Source: Mycobacterium marinum (GTDB lineage: Bacteria > Actinomycetota > Actinomycetes > Mycobacteriales > Mycobacteriaceae). Taken from it: a stretch of DNA of 64,000 nt. Both the position numbers and the translations under genes were made by a program. The notes under the pieces were generated by a model. That model searched no databases and had not been told where the DNA came from. It saw only the letters and a list, made by a program, of their open reading frames with translations. The DNA lies in the NCBI RefSeq assembly GCF_003391395.1, contig NZ_CP024190.1:3782001-3846000 (forward strand), read 5' to 3'. Position 1 is the first letter of the stretch. Each line of letters begins with the position of its first letter. Positions 15,401 through 21,400 of this stretch are shown piece by piece.

Positions 15401-18400
15401 GGTGCCCGAACAAGTCGTGCATAGCCCCCCAGACCTGCACCAACTACTCATCGACGAACACGTCAGTGTGCTCAACCACACCCCTTCGGGGTTGGGGGCG
15501 CTGAGCCCCCAAGGCCTCGACGAAGTCAGCGCTGTCATCTTGATCGGTGAGGCCTGCCCAGCAGAGCTGGTCGATCAGTGGGCCCCGGGGCGAACCCTGA
15601 TCAACGCCTACGGCCCCACCGAAGCCACGATCTACCTCACCGCCGCACCGCCGCTGCACGCCGGCGCCACTGTGGTGCCGATCGGCGCACCCGTGCCCGG
15701 GGCCGGGGTGTTCGTCCTCGATGGCTGGCTGCGTCCGGTTCCGCCGGGGACCGTGGGTGAGTTGTATGTCGCCGGTGCTGGGGTGGGTGTCGGCTATTGG
15801 CGCCGGGGTGGGTTGAGTGCGGCCCGGTTTGTCGCCTGCCCGTTCGGGGCGGCCGGGTCGCGGATGTATCGCACCGGTGACCTGGTGTGTTGGGGCCCTG
15901 ATGGGCAACTGCAGTATCTGGGCCGCGCCGATGAGCAAGTCAAAATCCGTGGCTACCGCATCGAATGCGGCGAAGTCACCGCCGCCCTGGCCGCACTCGA
16001 CGGGGTGGATCAGGCGGTGGTGATCGCCCACGACGACGCCCCCGGCCAAACCCGGCTGGTCGCCTACTACACCACCACCGGTAACGCGGGGATCGATACG
16101 GCGTGGCTGCGTGACCGGTTAAGCGAGGTCCTGCCGGCGTATATGGTTCCGGCCGCCTTCATGGTGATCGACGAACTACCGTTGACGGTCAACGGCAAAC
16201 TCGACCGCCGCGCCCTGCCCGCCCCCGACTACACCACCAGCGCGCAGGCTTATGTGGCGCCGCAGGGGCCGGTGGAAGAAACCCTGGCCAGCCTCTACGC
16301 CCAAATCCTCGGCCGTAGTGACCGGGTCAGCGCCGCCGACTCGTTCTTTGAGCTCGGCGGAGATTCGCTGTCGGCGATGCGTTTGATCGCCGCCGCCAAC
16401 ACCACCCTGCACACCGGTCTACGCGTTGCTGATGTGTTCGAAGCCCCCACCATCACCGCCCTCGCCGAGCTGGTGGGCACCACCACCACTACACAGGCGG
16501 TGCCGGCGTTGGTCGCGGGTGAGCGCCCGCCGCGGGTGCCGTTGTCGTTTGCCCAGTCCCGGCTGTGGTTTCTTGAGCAGCTTCAAGGCCCCTCGGCGGT
16601 CTACAACATCCCGGTCGTCCTGCACCTGCACGGCCCGCTGGACACCGAGGCACTCCGAGCCGCACTCACCGATCTGATCACCCGCCACGAAACCCTGCGC
16701 ACCCGCTTCAGCACCACGAGCGAGGGGATCGGCTACCAAGACATCCTCACCCCCAACCAAGCCGAAATCTTCTGGCAGGTGGTGGATGCCCGCGGGTGGA
16801 CACCCCAACACCTGCACACCGCTATCGACGAAGCCACCAACTACCACTTCGATCTAGCCGCCGAGATCCCGATCCGCGCCACCGTCTTGCACACCGCACC
16901 CCACCAGCACGTGCTGGTACTGCTGATCCACCACATCGCCGCCGACGGCTGGTCGCTAGGCCCGCTCGCCCGCGACCTGAACACCGCCTACACCGCCCGC
17001 ACCGCCGGACACCCACCGGCCTGGGTGCCGCTGCCGGTGCACTACGCCGACTACACCCTGTGGCACCACCAACTCCTCGGCGACCCCCACGACCCCACCA
17101 GCCTGCTGGCCACCGACCTGGCCTACTGGCAGCACACCCTGGCCGGACTCCCCGAACACCTGCCCCTGCCCACCGACCGCCCCTACCCCCCGATCGCCGA
17201 CTACCGCGGCGCCAGCCACCAATTCAGCTGGCCCCCCGAACTAACCACCGCAATCCACACCCTGGCCCACACCCACCACGTCTCGGTCTTCATGGTCATC
17301 CACGCCGCCCTGACCGTGGTCCTAGCCACCCTCGCCGACACCAACGACATCGCCATCGGCGTCCCGATCGCCGCACGCACCCACCCCCACCTCGATGAAC
17401 TGATCGGCTTCTTCGTCAACACCCTGGTCCTGCGCACCCACACCCACCCCGCAGACACCCCCACCGACCTACTCGCCCACATCCGCGAGGACAGCCTGAC
17501 CGCATACCAACACCAACACGTGCCCTTCGAACTCCTTGTCGAACACCTCAACCCGACCCGCTCCCGCACCCACCACCCCCTCATCCAGGTCATGCTCGCC
17601 TTCCAAAACCACCCCTGGACCCAACACGACACCACCGGCGCCGAAATGCGCCTGGGTGAAGCCAGCATCAGCCCCTACCCCGTCGCCACCCACACCGCCC
17701 GCATGGACCTGGTCATCTCCCTGACCGAACACCCCACCAGCCCCGACACAGCACCGACCCTGACCGGCGCCATCGAATACCGCACCGACGTCTATGACCC
17801 CACCACCATCAACACCCTGGCCACCCGCCTGCACCACACCCTGCACGCCTTCACCACCCACCCCGACCAACCCCTGCACCACCTCGACCTCCTCACCGAC
17901 ACCGAACACACCCAACTACACACCTGGGGCAACCACCCCACCCTCACCGCTCCCACCACCACGGCGGCGATCTCGATTCCCGCCGCCTTCACCGCCCAAG
18001 TCGCCGCTCACCCCCACGCCCCGGCCCTCACCTTCGAGGACCACACCTGGACCTACCAACAACTCGATGCGGCCAGCACCCAACTCGCCCACCACCTCCT
18101 GAACTACGGCGCTGGGCCGGGTGCGGTCGTTGCGCTGCTGCTCCCGCGCAGCGACCACGCCATCCTCACCATCCTGGCCATCCTCAAAACCGGGGCCGCC
18201 TACCTCCCCATCGACCCCCACCACCCCCCCACGCGTATCGCGTTCATGCTCACCGACACCACCCCCACCGCGATCATCACCACCACCGAACTGACCACCC
18301 ACCTCCCCCACACCCCAGCCATCGCCACCATCACCCTCGACACCCTCACCCTCGATGACCACCCCACCACCCCACTGCTCCCACCCGACCCCCACGACCT

Positions 18401-21400
18401 GGCGTACCTGATCTACACCTCCGGCACCACCGGAACCCCCAAAGGCGTGGCCATCACCCACCACAACGCCACCACCCTGCTCACCCAACTCGATCTCGAC
18501 ATCCCCACCGACGCGGTCTGGTCGCAATGGCACTCCTACGCCTTCGACGTCTCCGTCTGCGAAATCTTCGGCGCCCTACTCGGCGGAGGGCGGGTCGTGG
18601 TCGTACCCGAACACGTCATCACCTCCCCCCACGACCTGCACCACCTCCTGGCCACCGAACACGTCACCGTCCTCAGCCACACCCCCTCCGCGTTCTACGC
18701 ACTACAAACCATCGACGACACCACCCACCACAACCCCACCCAGCCACCACTCGCCCTCACCACCGTGATCCTCGCCGGTGAAGCCTTCGCCCCCACCCGC
18801 GCCCACACCTGGCTGTCCCACCACCCCCACACCCGACTGATCAACATGTACGGCACCACCGAAACCACCGTGCACGCCACCCTGCGCGACATCACCGAAC
18901 ACGACACCACCAACGACACCAGCCCCATCGGCACCCCCCTGCACCACCTGGCCTTCGCCGTCCTCGACAGCTCGCTGCGCCCGGTCCCACCCGGAACCGT
19001 GGGTGAGTTGTATGTCGCCGGTGCTGGGGTCGGTGTCGGCTATTGGCGCCGGGGTGGGTTGAGCGCGGCCCGGTTTGTGGCATGTCCGTTCGGGGCGGCG
19101 GGGTCGCGGATGTATCGCACCGGTGATCTCGTGTGTTGGGGCCCTGATGGGCAACTGCAATATGTGGGCCGCGCTGATGAGCAAGTCAAAATCCGTGGTT
19201 ACCGCATCGAATGCGGCGAAGTCGCCGCCGCCCTGGCCGCACTCGATGGGGTGCAGCAGGCGGTGGTGATCGCCCGCGATGACGCCCCCGGCCAACCCCG
19301 GCTGGTCGCCTACTACACCACCACCAGCGGGACCGGGCTCGACACCACCGACATCCGCGCCTCCTTGAGCCAGGTGTTGCCGGCGTATATGGTTCCGGCC
19401 GCCTTCATGGTGATCGACGAACTACCGTTGACGGTCAACGGCAAACTCGACCGCCGCGCTTTGCCCGCCCCCGACTACACCACCAGCGCGCAGGCTTATG
19501 TGGCGCCGCAGGGGCCGGTGGAAGAAGTCCTGGCCAGCCTCTACGCCCAGATCCTCGGTGGTAGTGACCGGGTCAGCGCCGCCGACTCCTTCTTTGATCT
19601 GGGTGGGGATTCGCTGTCGGCGATGCGTTTGATCGCCGCCGCCAACACCACCCTCAACACCAGTCTGCGCGTTGCTGATGTGTTCGAAGCCCCCACCATC
19701 ACCGGGCTCGCCGAGCTGGTGGGCACCACCACCACGACCACGCAGCAGGCGGTGCCGGCGTTGATCGCCGGTGAGCGCCCGCCGCGGGTGCCGTTGTCGT
19801 TTGCCCAGTCCCGGCTGTGGTTTCTTGAACAGCTTCAAGGCCCCTCGGCGGTCTACAACATCCCGGTCGTCCTGCACCTGCACGGGCCCCTGGACACCGA
19901 GGCACTCCGAGCCGCACTCACCGATCTGATCACCCGCCACGAAACCCTGCGCACCCGCTTCAGCACCACGAGCGAGGGGATCGGCTACCAAGACATCCTC
20001 ACCCCCAACCAAGCCGAAATCTTCTGGCAGGTGGTGGATGCCCAGGGTTGGACACCCCAACACCTGCACACCGCTATCGACGAAGCCACCAACTACCACT
20101 TCGATCTAGCCGCCGAGATCCCGATCCGCGCCACCGTCTTGCACACCGCACCCCACCAGCACGTGCTGGTACTGCTGATCCACCACATCGCCGCCGACGG
20201 CTGGTCGCTAGGCCCGCTCGCCCGCGACCTGAACACCGCCTACACCGCCCGCACCGCCGGACACCCACCGGCCTGGGTGCCGCTGCCGGTGCACTACGCC
20301 GACTACACCCTGTGGCACCACCAACTCCTCGGCGACCCCCACGACCCCACCAGCCTGCTGGCCACCGACCTGGCCTACTGGCAGCACACCCTGGCCGGAC
20401 TCCCCGAACACCTGCCCCTGCCCACCGACCGCCCCTACCCCCCGATCGCCGACTACCGCGGCGCCAGCCACCAATTCAGCTGGCCCCCCGAACTAACCAC
20501 CGCAATCCACACCCTGGCCCACACCCACCACGTCTCGGTCTTCATGGTCATCCACGCCGCCCTGACCGTGGTCCTAGCCACCCTCGCCGACACCAACGAC
20601 ATCGCCATCGGCGTCCCGATCGCCGCACGCACCCACCCCCACCTCGATGAACTGATCGGCTTCTTCGTCAACACCCTGGTCCTACGCACCCACACCCACC
20701 CCGCAGACACCCCCACCGACCTACTCGCCCACATCCGCGACCACAGCCTGACCGCCTACCAACACCAACACGTCCCCTTCGAACTCCTCGTCGAACACCT
20801 CCAGCCCACCCGCTCCCGCACCCACCACCCCCTCATCCAGGTCATGCTCGCCTTCCAAAACCACCCCTGGACCCAACACGACACCACCGGCGCCGAAATG
20901 CGCCTGGGTGAAGCCAGCATCAGCCCCTACCCCGTCGCCACCCACACCGCCCGCATGGACCTGGTCATCTCCCTGCGCGAACACGCCACCAGCCCCGACA
21001 CAGCACCGACCCTGACCGGCGCCATCGAATACCGCACCGACGTCTATGACCCCACCACCATCAACACCCTGGCCACCCGCCTGCACCACACCCTGCACGC
21101 CTTCACCACCCACCCCGACCAACCCCTGCACCACCTCGACCTACTCACCGACACCGAACACACCCAACTACACACCTGGGGCAACCACCCCACCCTCACC
21201 GCTCCCACCACCACGGCGGCGATCTCGATTCCCGCCGCCTTCACCGCCCAAGTCGCCGCTCACCCCCACGCCCCGGCCCTCACCTTCGAGGACCACACCT
21301 GGACCTACCAACAACTCGATGCGGCCAGCACCCAACTCGCCCACCACCTCCTGAACTACGGCGCTGGGCCGGGTGCGGTCGTTGCGCTGCTGCTCCCGCG